Shown here piece after piece: positions 10,912-21,840 of a DNA stretch of 64,000 nucleotides. Source of the DNA: Ceratotherium simum simum (taxonomy: Eukaryota; Chordata; Mammalia; Perissodactyla; Rhinocerotidae). A program made the position numbers and the translations under genes. Location: the NCBI RefSeq assembly GCF_000283155.1, contig NW_004454266.1:2832935-2896934 (forward strand), read 5' to 3'. Within the stretch, counting starts at the first letter, position 1, and each line of letters opens with the position of its first letter. The notes under the pieces are model-generated. The model saw only the letters and a program-made list of their open reading frames with translations, was not told where the DNA came from and did no database searches.

Positions 10912-11070
10912 GTTGTTTTTTTTTGGAAGGAAGATCAGCCCTAAGCTAACATCCATGCCCGATCTTCCTCCACTTTATGTGGTACGCCGCCACGGCATGG
11001 CCTAACAAGCGGTGCATGGATGTGCGCCTGGGATTCGAACCCGGGCCGCCAGCAGCGGAGTGCATGCACT
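10912..11070 (-). repeat. ERE SINE (equine tRNA-derived), 5'-truncated
   Basis: Antisense ERE: the T-rich tail, 'gatcagccctaagctaacatcc' and 'gggattcgaacccgggccgcc' run in order. The ggccggccc head is missing. Target-site duplication gaaaaacgttttt (10899-10911) against gaaaaacatatttt from 11071. The 'ggttcgaatcc' words are the B-box of the SINE, not a tRNA gene. Confidence 0.85.
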
Positions 11071-11742
11071 GAAAAACATATTTTTAAATATATCTCTATG
11101 CAACATTTATGCCCAGGTGGTTCTGGGTCTGCCCCCAAGGTACTGATGAAAACACCATTTCCTTTGGAACCTTAAGGAAGAATTAGGTTGTTTAAGGTGT
11201 GAATGAATTCAGAATGCTTACAATACCCGTACTATAGAATCATCTTGAAGAAAGAAAGGCAAGACAAATTTTCCAGATATTTAAGGGTATACAATTCTTC
11301 ATCCTTTAAATCTTTTCCTTGTCATTGCTTTATAAGGAGAATAATAAAGATATTCTATGTTCTTTCCTTCTCAAACTGAACAGAATCAAATAGATTTAAA
11401 CTATGATGAGGAGCTAAATGTTTAGGTACTGACCTCAGCACAGCCCTCAAAATACTTGAAAATCCCTGATATCAACTTAATTTTACTCATAAAGACAGAA
11501 TAAAAGATACGTAGCTTTATGGCTTCCTAAGCAATGGAACATGACTGACTTTTCCACGAAGTTCTTTAGTGTCTCAAAAAGTTACAGTTGTTTCTCCTAT
11601 AGATTTGGTCATCCTCCAGGAAACAGTATTAACTGTGGCTTCTGGTCAGCTTGTACCCAGTCAGATCAGAATGGGAAGGAACAGAAAGTTTGTCAAAGAC
11701 TGCTAAGTGCCTATTCCAACATTCATTCTCCCCTTATTCTTT
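11071..11742. other. Intergenic, nothing recognised
   Basis: AT-rich single-copy-looking sequence; no exon, repeat family or motif that I can support. Short open frames only. Confidence 0.35.
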
Positions 11743-12040
11743 CTTTTTTTTTTTTTTGTGAGGAAGATCAGCCCTGAGCTAACATCCATGCTAATCCTCC
11801 TCTTTTTGCTGAGGAAGACCAGCTCTGAGCTAACATCTATTGCCAATCCTCCTCCTTTTTTTCCCCAAAGCCCCAGTAGATAGTTGTATGTCATAGTTGC
11901 ACATCCTTCTAGTTGCTGTATGTGGGACGAGGCCTCAGCATGGCCGGAGAAGCAGTGCGTGGGTGCGTGCCAGGGATCCGAACCTGGGCCGCCAGTAGCA
12001 GAGTGCGCACACTTAACCACTAAGCCATGGGGCCGGCCCC
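11743..12040 (-). repeat. ERE SINE, full length with duplicated tail
   Basis: Antisense ERE ending in ggggccggcccc. The 'gaggaagaccagc(t/c)ctgagctaacatc' tail unit appears twice in tandem, as in many ERE copies. Target-site duplication tctccccttattctt on the left (11728-11742) against tctcccctttattctt on the right (12041-12056). Confidence 0.9.
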
Positions 12041-12056
12041 TCTCCCCTTTATTCTT

Positions 12057-13563
12057 AGTGACAGAAGCCTAATTTTCAGTTGGGCCCTCTGCAACCCAGA
12101 CACACTTTCCAGCCTCCCTTTCCTAAGTTTTGGCCTATGACATATGTGCTAAAGTAATTTATGGGAAGGCTGCTCAAAGGGCGCTGACTGAGCTGGAAGG
12201 AGCCTCTTTTTGTCCTTCTGCCTTCTATCCACATTTTGCATGTGAGGTCTGGAGCTTCAGCAGCCCTCGAGGATCATACGATGACCTTAAGGACTGATGG
12301 CACACACTAGGATGGTGGAGCAGAGAGGCAGAGGCCAGAGTCCCTAGTGATGTCATGGAACCATCTTACCAGTCCTGGACTGCTCGTCTGGGCCTTTTCT
12401 ATTTGAGAGAAAAACAAACTTTTATTAAGTCCCTCCTACCTTTTTTGTTTTTAAACTATATGCAGCTGAACCAAATTCTTACTAAAAGATGAGTGTTCGC
12501 CAACATTCCCACTCCCCTGGAAGACTCAGCAGTCTTTTCCAGACAGCAGTACCCTGAGCAGCTACTACCCATCCGCAAGTGATGTTCATCACCCTGGTGA
12601 TGTGTTTGGGAGTGGACTCCCATAAGCTTAATATTCTTCATCATTACCATGACATTTTAGTATTCACAGTATAAACATCATCATCTCCTCCAAGCTGATT
12701 TTATTGACTTTTAAAGAATTCCAGAACAAGCAACATTTTAAAATTGCATCATCAGTATTAAAGGAAAAAAGTCCAATTTCTTTCCCCAGGCATTTATTGA
12801 ATAGTGTCTATGCAGCAGCCACTATACTGGCACTGGAGTTATCAAGCAAGACAGTTGCTACTTGAATTCAGCACAGTTCATTCAAATGACTTATGAAATC
12901 TCTTCCATAGTCTAAAGAAAACCTTGATTTCTAACTTGAATCAATAAAGTATTGCGGCAAGGATGGGGGTGGGAAATGGTAAAATTAGATTATCTTTGCT
13001 TTCCAAAATGCTTCCACTGATTGGGGGCAGGGGAAGGTGAGGGTAATGCCACGGGGGGTGGGTGGGGGGTGCGGTTAGTAAAACCAGTAGGGTTTAGTCT
13101 CCACTAACCTGTACTTTAAGACACCTTTGAGTATGGTATATTTCCAAACATCATGAGTTTTATTGTATAGGAGTCTGTTGCTGCAGCATATGCAAAAATA
13201 TCAACCTGCTCTTGTTCTGCTTAAGCCTGTAAATCTGTGGACACTTGATTTGCTGCTGACTTCAAAGCCCTCTCTCAATCACGAGGCTCTCTACTATTTG
13301 GAGATGCATAATCATGCATTAACCATGTTAATGGCTCCAAGAAGTCCTGCAGTAAAGAATGCTGTTTAACTATGATCCCACAGTACCATCTAGAGTCAAA
13401 TTATTATGGTCCAAAGCTGACTTCAAGAAAAACAAAGAAGAGTGGAGGCAGACAGCCTCCAACTTGGCCCCCAGCTCCCCCAGAGCTGGCTAGAGTGACC
13501 TTTCCTCAAGTGCTGTTTGTTTGTTAATGTACTGTCTCTGAGGTTCCATAAGCAAAGGACACG
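12057..13563 (-). other. ZSCAN26: Probable ZSCAN26 3' UTR and flank
   Basis: Downstream of the ZSCAN26 stop in the gene sense. AATAAA-type signals on the minus strand lie at 13159-13164 (about 400 bases after the stop) and 12421-12426. A G-run-rich tract on the plus strand (13023-13073) would be C-rich in the transcript. No other gene seen; an old repeat-like scrap lies at 12790-12840. Confidence 0.4.
13159..13164 (-). terminator. ZSCAN26: Candidate polyadenylation signal AATAAA of ZSCAN26
   Basis: Reverse complement of tttatt, the first canonical hexamer after the ZSCAN26 stop codon (about 0.4 kb). An alternative lies at 12421-12426. Hexamers are common by chance in AT-rich DNA, so confidence is low without transcript 3' ends. 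Confidence 0.3.
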
Positions 13564-14468
13564 TCAGGAAGCCAGTTTGTCTTTGTGGTGATACCTCTGA
13601 TGTTGAAAAAGACCTGACCTCTGTCTGAAGGCTTCTCCACATTCATTACACTCATAGGGCTTTTCTTCTTTGTGGATTCTCACATGCTGAGTGAGGTGTG
13701 AGTTCAGTCGGAAGGCTTTCTGGCATATATTACACCGGAAAGGTTTTTCTCCAGTGTGAATCCTGTGATGTCGAATAAGGTCTGAGGTCAAACTAAAGGC
13801 TTTCCCACACTCGTTGCACCGATGGCTTTTGGAGTGGCTGTGGATTCTCTGATGGTGGGTGAGGAGAAGGGCCTGACTAAAGGTCTTTCCACATTCCTTG
13901 CACTCACAAGGCTCCTCCTGACTGTGAATTCTCTGGTGTCGATTAAGGTGAGAGCTGCGTCTGAAGTTCTTTCCACAGTGGATACACAGATAAGGTTTCT
14001 CTCCAGTGTGGATTCTGAGATGTTCCAAAAGGCCTGCATTCTGGCTAAAGACTTTTCCACACTCCTTGCACTGATAAGGCTTCTCGCCAAGATGGATTTT
14101 CTGGTGTCTGACAAGGTGTGAACTTCTCTGAAAGGTCTTCCCACACTCATGACACTGATGACCTTTCTCTCTAGAACGGATTTTCTGATGTCTAGTAAGA
14201 CTAGAACTCTGACACACTTCAGATGCACAGGGCTTTTCCCTCATGTGCGTACCTTTATGTTTAATCAGGTCTGAGTGCTGGATGAATCCCTCCCCACAGT
14301 CTGAGCATTTATAGGCAGTCTTCTCCTTGGGCTTGGCCTGCGGTCTTTCCAAGTCAGAGTCCCCATAATGAGTCTCTATGGGTTCAGATATCTTCCTAGA
14401 TGATTCCACTCCTCCACAAGGGTCTGTCTCTACAACCAGCTTCCCATTCTCAGTCCTTGTGTCCTCAC
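13564..14468 (-). CDS. ZSCAN26: ZSCAN26 last coding exon (zinc fingers)
   Basis: Begins after the acceptor atgtttcag with one borrowed base (Gly) and runs to a TGA at 13564. Fingers in order: [10 protein letters not shown]...HKGTH, then a decayed unit, then [60 protein letters not shown] and [10 protein letters not shown]. All eight retain both Cys and both His. The last finger ends [10 protein letters not shown]. Open frames on the opposite strand here are shadows. Confidence 0.93.
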
Positions 14469-14714
14469 CTGAAACATTAAATATATACCAGCAATTACTT
14501 GTTTTTTGGTGCTTGGGGAAAGGAATCTGCAATTAGGAAGAAAAAATTTAAATCAAGCCATATGTGCAAAGTGGAAATGCTGTGGATGCTTGTGTTTGCA
14601 TAGAATATATAAGAAATGATACATAAGAAATTGTTAACAGTGGTTGTCTTTGGGAAAGGTTGGGGATTGCAGTGGGAGGTGACTTATTTTAAATGGTTTG
14701 AATTTTATCATGTG

Positions 14715-14746
<32 letters not shown>

Positions 14747-17700
14747 GAGTTAGCAAGCAAGCAAACTGTCTTAAAGGGCATGGCTATACCCTTTTATACA
14801 GGTTTCCCGTTACCTGAAAGTTTGCTTTACGCCACTTTGCTTTTAAGAAAGACCTACATTAGTACTTGTTTTCGCTAACAGAAGGAAATCTGAAGATTTT
14901 TGCTTTTGCAAAAAAAGGTGGAGAGTGAAAATAGTGCCCAGCATTTGTTTTGCAGCAAGCTGTTAATGTGGTAACACGCACCCCAAGCAGAGAGAATGGC
15001 GCCACCAAACTCCTTCCCCAGGAACTATACTCTGCACCTCAGCATCAAGCCATTGTAGCTTTGAACTGTGTCTGTGAGCACCTGTGCTTTATTTCCATTT
15101 ATTTTGGTAGGTTATTTTTTGAGTCTGGGAATGCTCAAAAATTTTTCCCAGGGCTGGCCCCGTGGCATAGTGGTTCAGTTTGGCGCGTTCCGCTTTGGTG
15201 GCCTGGGATTTGTGGGTTCGGATCCCGGGTGCAGACCTACACCACTCGTCAGTCATGGTGTGGCAGCAACCTACATAAAAAATAGAGGAAGATTGACACA
15301 GATATTAGCTCAGGACTAGTCTTCCTCAAGCAAAAACAGAATTAGAAAAAGGAAGATTGGCAACAGATGTTAGCTCAGGGCAACTCTTCCACAGCAAAAA
15401 AAAAAAAAAAATTTCCCATATAAATTAACGGTAATTGCTTCTTCGCTTTACGCCATTTCGGCTTACGAAAGGTTTCATAGGAATGCTCTACTTCCAGATA
15501 GCAGGGAAAAACTGCATATTCTTCAAAACGGTTTGTCGCATGGAAAATAAAAACGCTGGATCAATTCAGGACCCTGGGGCCAAAAAAAAAGAGATAGCAC
15601 TGGAAATGAAGAAATGAATTGGAAATGAAGAAACATAGATGTGATACCAATTTTATCACTGATTCTGTGTAATCCTAGAAAGGTAATTTAAACCCTTCGG
15701 GCTCAGTGGCCTCACCAATAAATCAAAAACATTGGACCAGAAGACCTTGAGGGTAACACAAAGTTCACAACAATGTGAACTTCTTGGCCTTTCCTGATCT
15801 CCTTGGACAGCAGTAACTGCTTTCCTGTGTGGTTCAACAGAGCTGTTACATCTCAATGCTGCAATAATTTGCTCGTATATCTGGTACAAAGAGACAGTAA
15901 ACAATGTTTGCTGAATAAAACCTAAGTTCAGACACACAGGCAGAAGGGTGAGAGGGATGGGCAGATAGGATAAGTCTTTTAAGGCCAGTAGCATGACTGG
16001 GAGGGATGCAAAGTCAGAATGAGAGAGTAAAAGGGGAGGTGGATAGAGAAAATAGCAGAGGGAGATCCTAAGCAGCAGTAATAACAAACAAATGCAGGTT
16101 GATCAGTGTGAGCAAGATAAAGGCAGCAGATCATTTAAAAAGTGAGAGCAGGTGACAGCCAAAAGTAAAAGTGAGAGAAGGGAGTGGTAAGGAGACATCA
16201 GAGAAAGTAAAGTCACATGTGGGGGGCGGGAAGATGAAATGAGGTAGACGATGTACTGTGTGTAGAGGCCCTTTGCAAGAGAATGAAGTCGCCTACATGG
16301 GGGAGGGAGGGAGAATTAAGGGAAGAGAATAGGAGAGATTCTTTCCCAGCAATGATATAATGACATATACAACCCAAAAGGGGGGCGGGGTCTGAAACCA
16401 AACAACAACCTGAACTTTGAATATAAAATAACATTTTCAACAGATCCAGAGGGTAAGGAACAATTTCAAGAATATACTGTCACTAAATTTACTTTTCATA
16501 TTTAAAATATACACTCATCATTGATTACCTGGCATAAATTTATTTCTGCAAGGCTATTCAGAAAAGGCATGCCCCTCTCTTTCAGTTACTTTACTCAGAA
16601 AGCTTCCAGAAGAAGGGAACCTTTGAAGCAGACTCAGAAATTGAACAGGGAAAGTAGGTAGTAGGTACAAGAAGGCTTTAGAATCGAAATCAGCCATTCA
16701 TCAAATAGACATTTATTGAGGGTCTACTGGAGTCCAGGGCCTCTAGCAGACTCAGGAAACACAGCAAAGCCCCTGCCCTTTCAGTCTGGCAGGAGAGAAA
16801 GAGAAGTAAACCAGCAACTATAACACAATGTGATCATTCTATGACAGGAGAAATCTTCGAGCTCTAGGAGCACAGGTGGGGAAACAGGTCCAGACTTGGG
16901 GGACCTAGAGAAGGATAGAGAAAGTGGTACCTAAGCTCAGTCCTGAAGGACAAGCAGGAATTAGTCAGGGAGAGTAAGGAAAAAGCGTTCAGACAGAAGA
17001 AACAAGGCAGAAGAGGCTCAGACGAAAGAAATAGCAGGGAGCAAATGGAAATGGAATATAGCTCAGCATGATGGCAACGCACAGTGTGAGCAGGTGGGTC
17101 AAAGGGTGACTCACCATCCCAATTTGTCTGGGAATGAGGGGCTTCACAGGACGTGGAGCCGCAAGTGTTAAAGTCTCAAGCACACTGTAACAAATGGGTT
17201 ACGCTAGTGGACATGAGGCTGAGAGGTCAGCAGATGCCAGAACATGCCATGTGAGGCCTTTGTTAATGGCTATTAGAAATCGCTGAAGGTGGTGGTTTTT
17301 TCTTATTTTTCACTTTTTATTATGGAATTTTTCAAACATCAAAAAAAAGTTGAAAGAATAATATTACTCAGCTCACTGAAAGGTTTTAAGGTGGGGGGCA
17401 ACATTAATGAATTTGTGTTTAAATGATGGAGAATGAACAGGAAGTAACTTAATGTCAATGGAAGCACCAAGATGAGAGACACTAAAACAAAAAAAGAGAA
17501 GCAGGCTTGTATCAAACTAGAAAAAGGAAAAGAGAAATGAAAGGGACAGAAATTAGAGAGATTTCAGCAGCAAGGAAAATACACTATAGCAAAAAATAAT
17601 CCAGGTGACATTTAGAAATAAAAGATGGTAGCCATTTACCATAATTTGAAGGCTGTAAGAAAAAATGAGTAACGAAGCACGTGGCTGGAATTCTTTGCCT

Positions 17701-19110
17701 TGGGTGAGAAACCAGCATTTCTTTTTTTTTTCCCCCCTGAGGAAGATTCACCCTGAGCTAACATCCACTGCCAATCTTCCTCTTTTTGTATGTGAGCCAC
17801 TGCCACGGCATGGCCACTGACAGAGGAGTGGTGTAGGTCTGCGTCTGGGAACCAAACCCATGCCACTGAAGCAGAGTGTGCTGAACTTAACCCCTAGGCC
17901 ACTGGGGCTGGCCCACTAGCATTTCTTTTTTATTCACCCCTACAGTAATGGGGAGAAAAGCAAGGTGAAGGTCCACATAGGAGAAGGCTTCAGTTTTAAC
18001 TGAACAACAACAACAAAACAAGGATAAAGTACAAGGGAAATGTGTGGAGTGATGAAAACTTTTATATCTAGATTGTAGTGGTGATTAGATGATTGTAATT
18101 ATTTCATGTTTGTGAAAACTCATTGACTTGTAGACTTACAAAGAATGAATTTTACTGTATGTAAATTAACTTCAATAAACCTGACTCAAAACAAAAACAA
18201 AAAGCAAAATGCCAAGGGTGCTGAGCAGGGCCTCAGGAGGGAATTACAAAGCCCACTGCATCCCACATGTAAGAAGATGTGGTCCATTTCTTACCTTTCT
18301 CCTTTTCAGGCCTGGAAACCTCACACTCAGGCTGGACCTGCCTCTCTTGCACTGCCTTCAGGGGGGCTGTCTCTTCTACAAGCATTTTCTGTTTCTTTGC
18401 CTGGTCTGGGTCCTAGGGACAATTAGGTACATGTGGGTTTAGGAGGAAACTGCTGTTCAGAAAAACTCTTCAATGTTAGAAAAGAGAGAGAAGAAAAGAG
18501 GCTGGGGGATCTGGATTGCATTCAGTTCCCTCCCAGCAGAGAAGGAAGACCTACAGCAATGAACAGCCAGGCTGAAAAGAAACTGAACCTGAGCTCAGTT
18601 CAGTTCTCCTCCCACTGCAGAGCTCATGTTCGCCTCTCTGGCCAGAGATCTCAATTCCTGCCTTCCTGCAAAAGAGCACACCTGACTTACCACCTGTTGT
18701 CCTGTTTCTGTAAGCTCTGGCTGCAAATCCTCCAGTACAACCACCATGTCCTCCCCGCTCTCCGGGTGATGCTCCCGCACCCGCGCCTGGAGCTCCTCGG
18801 GCAGGATGCTCAGGAACTGCTCCAGCACCAGCAGCTCCAGGATCTGCTCCTTGGTGTGGGTCTCGGGCCGCAGCCACCGTCGGCAAAGTTCCCGGAGCCG
18901 GCTCAGTGCTTCTCGAGGTCCTGTGGTCTCTTCATAGCGCAACTGCCTGAACTGTTTGCACAACAGCTCCTGTCCAAGGCCTGTGCTGTCTCCTTGCAGC
19001 TGGAGTCCCTGTTGCCAAGCAGAGCGCTGATCCTCCTTCTCTACCCGAAGCCCCTCCTTCTTCAGATTCAGAGGAGCCGGGGAATGAGCACTCATCAATG
19101 CTGCTGCCAT
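13564..19110 (-). CDS. ZSCAN26: ZSCAN26, SCAN plus C2H2 zinc-finger transcription factor (complete, 479 aa)
   Basis: Three coding exons join as 19110-18694, 18412-18295 and 14468-13564 (417 + 118 + 905 = 1440 bases, 479 residues plus stop), with GT-AG splice sites and matching phases throughout. Residues about 47-131 are a SCAN dimerisation domain and 139-178 a linker ([14 protein letters not shown]). From about residue 231 come eight intact C2H2 fingers (C-x2-C-x12-H-x3-H) plus one degenerate finger ([14 protein letters not shown]) between the first and second. Finger linkers are partly the TGEKP type. The start ATG has G at -3 and G at +4. The protein should be a nuclear sequence-specific DNA-binding regulator that dimerises through SCAN; it has no KRAB segment. 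Length matches the known ZSCAN26 (ZNF187) size. Identity comes from sequence recognition and neighbours PGBD1 and NKAPL. Confidence 0.93.
14469..14800 (+). repeat. ZSCAN26 intron with L1/HAL1-like end and (AC)n
   Basis: 'gttaacagtggttgtctttgggaaagg' to 'aattttatcatgtgatacac' resembles an old L1/HAL1 end on the plus strand. It is followed by an (AC)n run at about 14717-14742. Confidence 0.45.
14801..15530. repeat. Old DNA-transposon-like repeat split by an ERE
   Basis: Both ends carry related words: 'gctttacgccactttgctttta' near 14830 and 'cgctttacgccatttcggctta' near 15447. Between them 'gaaatctgaagatttttgctttt' and 'gtttattttggtaggttat...' style blocks make a coherent older element. An ERE (15151-15408) interrupts it. 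I do not know its family name; it could be a non-autonomous DNA transposon. Confidence 0.4.
15151..15408 (+). repeat. ERE SINE
   Basis: Sense ERE starting gggctggccccgtggcatag, with 'ttcggatcccgggtgcagac', a duplicated 'agatgttagctcagg' tail and a poly-A end. The flanking aatttttccca and aaatttccca look like the target-site duplication. Inserted inside an older repeat, so younger than it. Confidence 0.88.
15531..16680. other. ZSCAN26 intron, nothing firmly recognised
   Basis: Purine-rich stretches (about 15990-16340) and short open frames only. No exon or repeat family that I can defend. Confidence 0.35.
16685..17470 (+). repeat. Ancient LINE-like repeat interrupted by a short L1M scrap
   Basis: 'tagacatttattgagggtctactgg', 'cctgccctttcagtctggcagg' and 'aagctcagtcctgaaggacaagcagg' follow the order of an old L2-type repeat. 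At about 17300-17365 'cactttttattatggaatttttcaaacatc' is an L1M word inserted in it, after which 'ggttttaaggtggggggcaaca' resumes the older pattern. Confidence 0.45.
17728..17915 (-). repeat. ERE SINE
   Basis: Antisense ERE with T/C-rich tail, 'gaagattcaccctgagctaacatcc' and a 'ggccactggggctggccc' head. Target-site duplication ccagcatttctttttt on the left against ctagcatttctttttt on the right (from 17916). Confidence 0.88.
18010..18195 (+). repeat. L1M-type 3' end
   Basis: 'ctagattgtagtggtgattagatga', 'tcattgacttgtagacttac' and 'tttactgtatgtaaattaacttcaataaac' form a well-known L1 3' terminus, ending just before the linker exon region of ZSCAN26. Confidence 0.65.
18295..18412 (-). CDS. ZSCAN26: ZSCAN26 coding exon 2 (linker, 118 bp)
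   Basis: Acceptor gtccctag and donor gaaag|gtaag. Encodes [14 protein letters not shown]... to RPEKEK plus one base of Gly. Phase 0 in and 1 out, joining the SCAN exon and the finger exon in frame. Charged, no domain. The plus-strand open frames covering it are shadows. Confidence 0.88.
18694..19110 (-). CDS. ZSCAN26: ZSCAN26 coding exon 1 (SCAN domain, 417 bp)
   Basis: Encodes 139 residues from [20 protein letters not shown] to LTETGQQ. The exon extends upstream as 5' UTR to the acceptor attttcag at about 19174. SCAN motifs [13 protein letters not shown] and [16 protein letters not shown] are intact. The donor region reads CAG|GTG|GTAAGT: two donors three bases apart, of which the outer (GTAAGT) fits the consensus better but would add one Val. 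A 295-codon plus-strand open frame over this exon is a GC-driven shadow. Confidence 0.92.
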
Positions 19111-19354
19111 CCCCAGCTTCAGCCTGCTCTCTGTTTTGAAGGACTGTCTTTTGACTGTCTCCTCAGCGATACTCCTGAAAATGTAATAACAAGAATCACA
19201 GAAGCAGTAACAGTAGTAGTAATGATAACAATAACAACAATAGCAACACCCCTTTGTTGGGTTTATGCATTTCCAATAATTACCATCCATTTTTTTTCTC
19301 TTCGAAACAACCATTCCTAAAACAAGCACACACACACAAATGAGAAAACTGTTT

Positions 19355-19745
19355 ACAGAAGATTGTCAGCTAACATAGCAGGAATAACAGATTTGAAAAA
19401 TCACCATGTTGTAGCCATTGACAAAATAAATGATTCAATCAAGGACCACAAATGGGTGAAACCAGTAGGTGAAAGCAGTGGGCGGAAAGGACATTCTCAC
19501 CATCTCAAAGAATCACCACACTGGTTGCTTATTTATTACAAACGGAAAAATGGAGACATGAAACTAATAATGAGGAAACTTGCAGGTAAGTCCAGAATGC
19601 AGCTTATCTACACAGGCATGGACTGTTCAAAATAATCAATTTCGGGAAAATAAAAAGAAGATGTGAGGAAGGTATTGTTCCAGATTGGAGACACAGTGAA
19701 ATGCAATGTGTAACAATGGCTCCTGAGTTAAAAAAATAAAAAAAG
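19355..19745 (+). repeat. L1M/MER-type 3' UTR-like repeat
   Basis: 'ggtgaaagcagtgggcggaaaggacattctcacc' and 'ggggaaaataaaaagaagatgtgagg'-like words suggest an old L1M 3' part on the plus strand. Diverged, low certainty. Confidence 0.35.
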
Positions 19746-19789
19746 ATAGAAACATTTTTTGAAGAATTCAGAAACCTTAATATGAATGA

Positions 19790-19995
19790 TATATAGGCAA
19801 ACCACGGCCCAGCAGACCAAATAGAGCCCAAAGCCTGCACATAAAGCTTTACTGGAATACAGCTCCACCCATTTGGTTAGGTATTGCTTACATCTGCTTT
19901 TGCACCACACTGGCAGGTCTGAGTAGTTGCTACAGGGATCATATCACCTGCAAAGCTTAAAACATTTACTATCCGGCCCTTTAGAGACCAAGTTT
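19790..19995 (-). repeat. hAT/Charlie-type DNA transposon fragment
   Basis: Antisense copy: 'cataaagctttactggaatacagc', 'aaaacatttactatccggccctttagag' and 'ccaagtttgtagatcccg' match the family whose sense end reads 'ggttggcaaactttttctgtaaa'. A second, sense copy lies at 34.97-35.48 kb. Confidence 0.6.
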
Positions 19996-20059
19996 GTAGA
20001 TCCCGAGAGAGAATTTTCTCAGGTGGGTTAACAGTTTTGTGGCCATTTAAGAGAATATC

Positions 20060-20820
20060 CTTATTCTCAGGAGATGGTGCTAAAACTTTTTTTCAAAAGT
20101 TTCAGTGGAAAAAAGCGTGTGTGTGGGTAGGTGGAGACAGAGAAAGAGCACAAATGTAGCAGGAAGTTCACAACTGCTGCTACATGAGGAGTATATAGTA
20201 TTAATTGTACTATTCTTTCAACTTTTCTGTAGAGTTGAAAATTCTCAAAATGTTTTAGGGGGAAAGACACAAAGTAAGGAAAACTGCTTATACAGTCATT
20301 ACCACCAATATCAGAATTACCTAAAAGAATGTAAAGATATTCATAACATCTCATTTACTGATTGTCCACTATGTGCCAGACTCTCTTAGTTGCACAGATA
20401 CAGAGATAAAAGACAACTCCTTGGCCTCTGCAGCTCTCTGCTCCTCAAGAAATCTTCAGTGAATAAGCAATGACAGTTCAGTGTTAAGTGCCATGAAGGT
20501 ATGTACAGGATGCTAGCAGAGCACAATGACAAGGCACCAAATTCCCAGTAGCAGGTTAGAAAAGGCTTCCTGGAGGAGAGTCCTTCTGATTCTTAAAAGA
20601 CAAGTGCAAGTTAGACACTAAAATAGGGAAAGCATTTTCCAGACAGAGGCCCTTAGCACAGAGCTGTTGGAAAGCCTGGCACATTCAGGCTAGTAGTTAG
20701 TTATGGCTAGAAAAAGGCTATATGGGGCTGGATCCCTGGGAAACACCTAGATGTAGGAAGAGAAGTGAGAAGGAACAAGGGGAGAAGTAGAAGAATAAAG
20801 ATGGTGGTATCCAGCAGGCC
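20060..20820 (+). repeat. Old L1M end plus L2-like repeat
   Basis: 20060-20265 carries L1M-like 'ttgtactattctttcaacttttctgtagagttg'. From about 20340, 'tttactgattgtccactatgtgccag', 'cttcctggaggagagtccttctga' and 'gggaaagcattttccagacagagg' form the same old L2-like repeat as at 16.7 and 38.9 kb. Confidence 0.5.
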
Positions 20821-20837
20821 AAGGAGATCTATTTCTG

Positions 20838-21008
20838 TAGGTGTGGAGTGGTGGAAAGAGCCTGGGTTCTAATCCAGCCCTGTCACTTACAAGCAGTGTG
20901 GCCTGGGACAAGCTATTAATCCTCTTAGAACCTTAGTTTACTCATTTGTAAAATGAAGACAATACCTAATTCATAGAGATGTTTTGAGGTAAATGAGATA
21001 ATAATTGT
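20838..21008 (+). repeat. MIR SINE
   Basis: Nearly complete MIR: 'gtggtggaaagagcctgggttctaatccagcc', 'tgtcacttacaagcagtgtggcctggg', 'cctcttagaaccttagtttactcatttgtaaaatg', 'gttttgaggtaaatgagataat'. Clear family match on the plus strand. Confidence 0.85.
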
Positions 21009-21840
21009 AAGAACAGAAATTCATTGATTCATAATTGGAATTATAAAGAGGCATTGCTCAAGAGCATGAAATGCATAGGAAGGTGGATTAATCTCAGACC
21101 TGACATATGCACTTAATTAAAAAACAAGAAGGTCATCGTGACCTCTGTGAAGGCAATTCCGATAGTGGAATAGGGAGAAAAGTCTGCCTGCCATAGGAAA
21201 ATGAGAAAATGGCAAGAGTGAGCAAAACTTACTCTTTCAAAAAATAAGACATTGAATGGAAGAAGAGAAATAGGGCAGAAGCTAGGAAGCGGTAATGTAG
21301 AGGACACGCACGTTTGTAACTTCAATTACTATCTTTATGCCAATGATTTCTTTATTTTCCAGCCCAGATATCTCAAGAGTGCCAGACCTATATTTCCTCC
21401 TGGCTATCTGGTACCTGGATACCTTACAGAAGGCTTTCAAACCCAACATGTCAAAACGAACTCAGAGAATTCTACCATCATCCTTTGGGGCAGGCCCTTG
21501 GTATGTGAGGACTTAGCATCCTTGATGTTGACTACTCTTGAGTGATTCTAAAGATCAGTGAATAACATCAGCCAGCTGCTGATACACACCTTTGAATCAA
21601 TATGCATGAGTGAGGGGGGAGTCCCTCAATTAGTGGCTGTGCCTGGCTAGGCTCCAAATACAGCTTGCTGTTATATTTTCCTGGATGTGCACATAGTAAC
21701 ACTCCCAGCTGATATACAGTTTTCTTTGTCAAAAACAGACTCAAAATTTAAAAAGCCAAATATTAACTATTCTTAATAGAAGTGAAAAACTCCAAGAAAG
21801 TGATGACTATTAGCCAGAAAATAAATTTGGTATTATGGTG
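21009..21840. other. ZSCAN26 intron, unassigned
   Basis: No exon or repeat that I can name. Short open frames at 21113-21545 on both strands look random. Confidence 0.35.

Noticed and set aside
10912..11070. tRNA-like B-box words (ggttcgaatcc type) here and in other EREs
   Set aside because: They belong to tRNA-derived SINE heads with A tails and target duplications; no cloverleaf tRNA gene is complete.
18433..19320. 295-codon plus-strand open frame
   Set aside because: It is antisense to the ZSCAN26 SCAN exon and runs through its splice sites; the minus-strand frame is the recognised protein.
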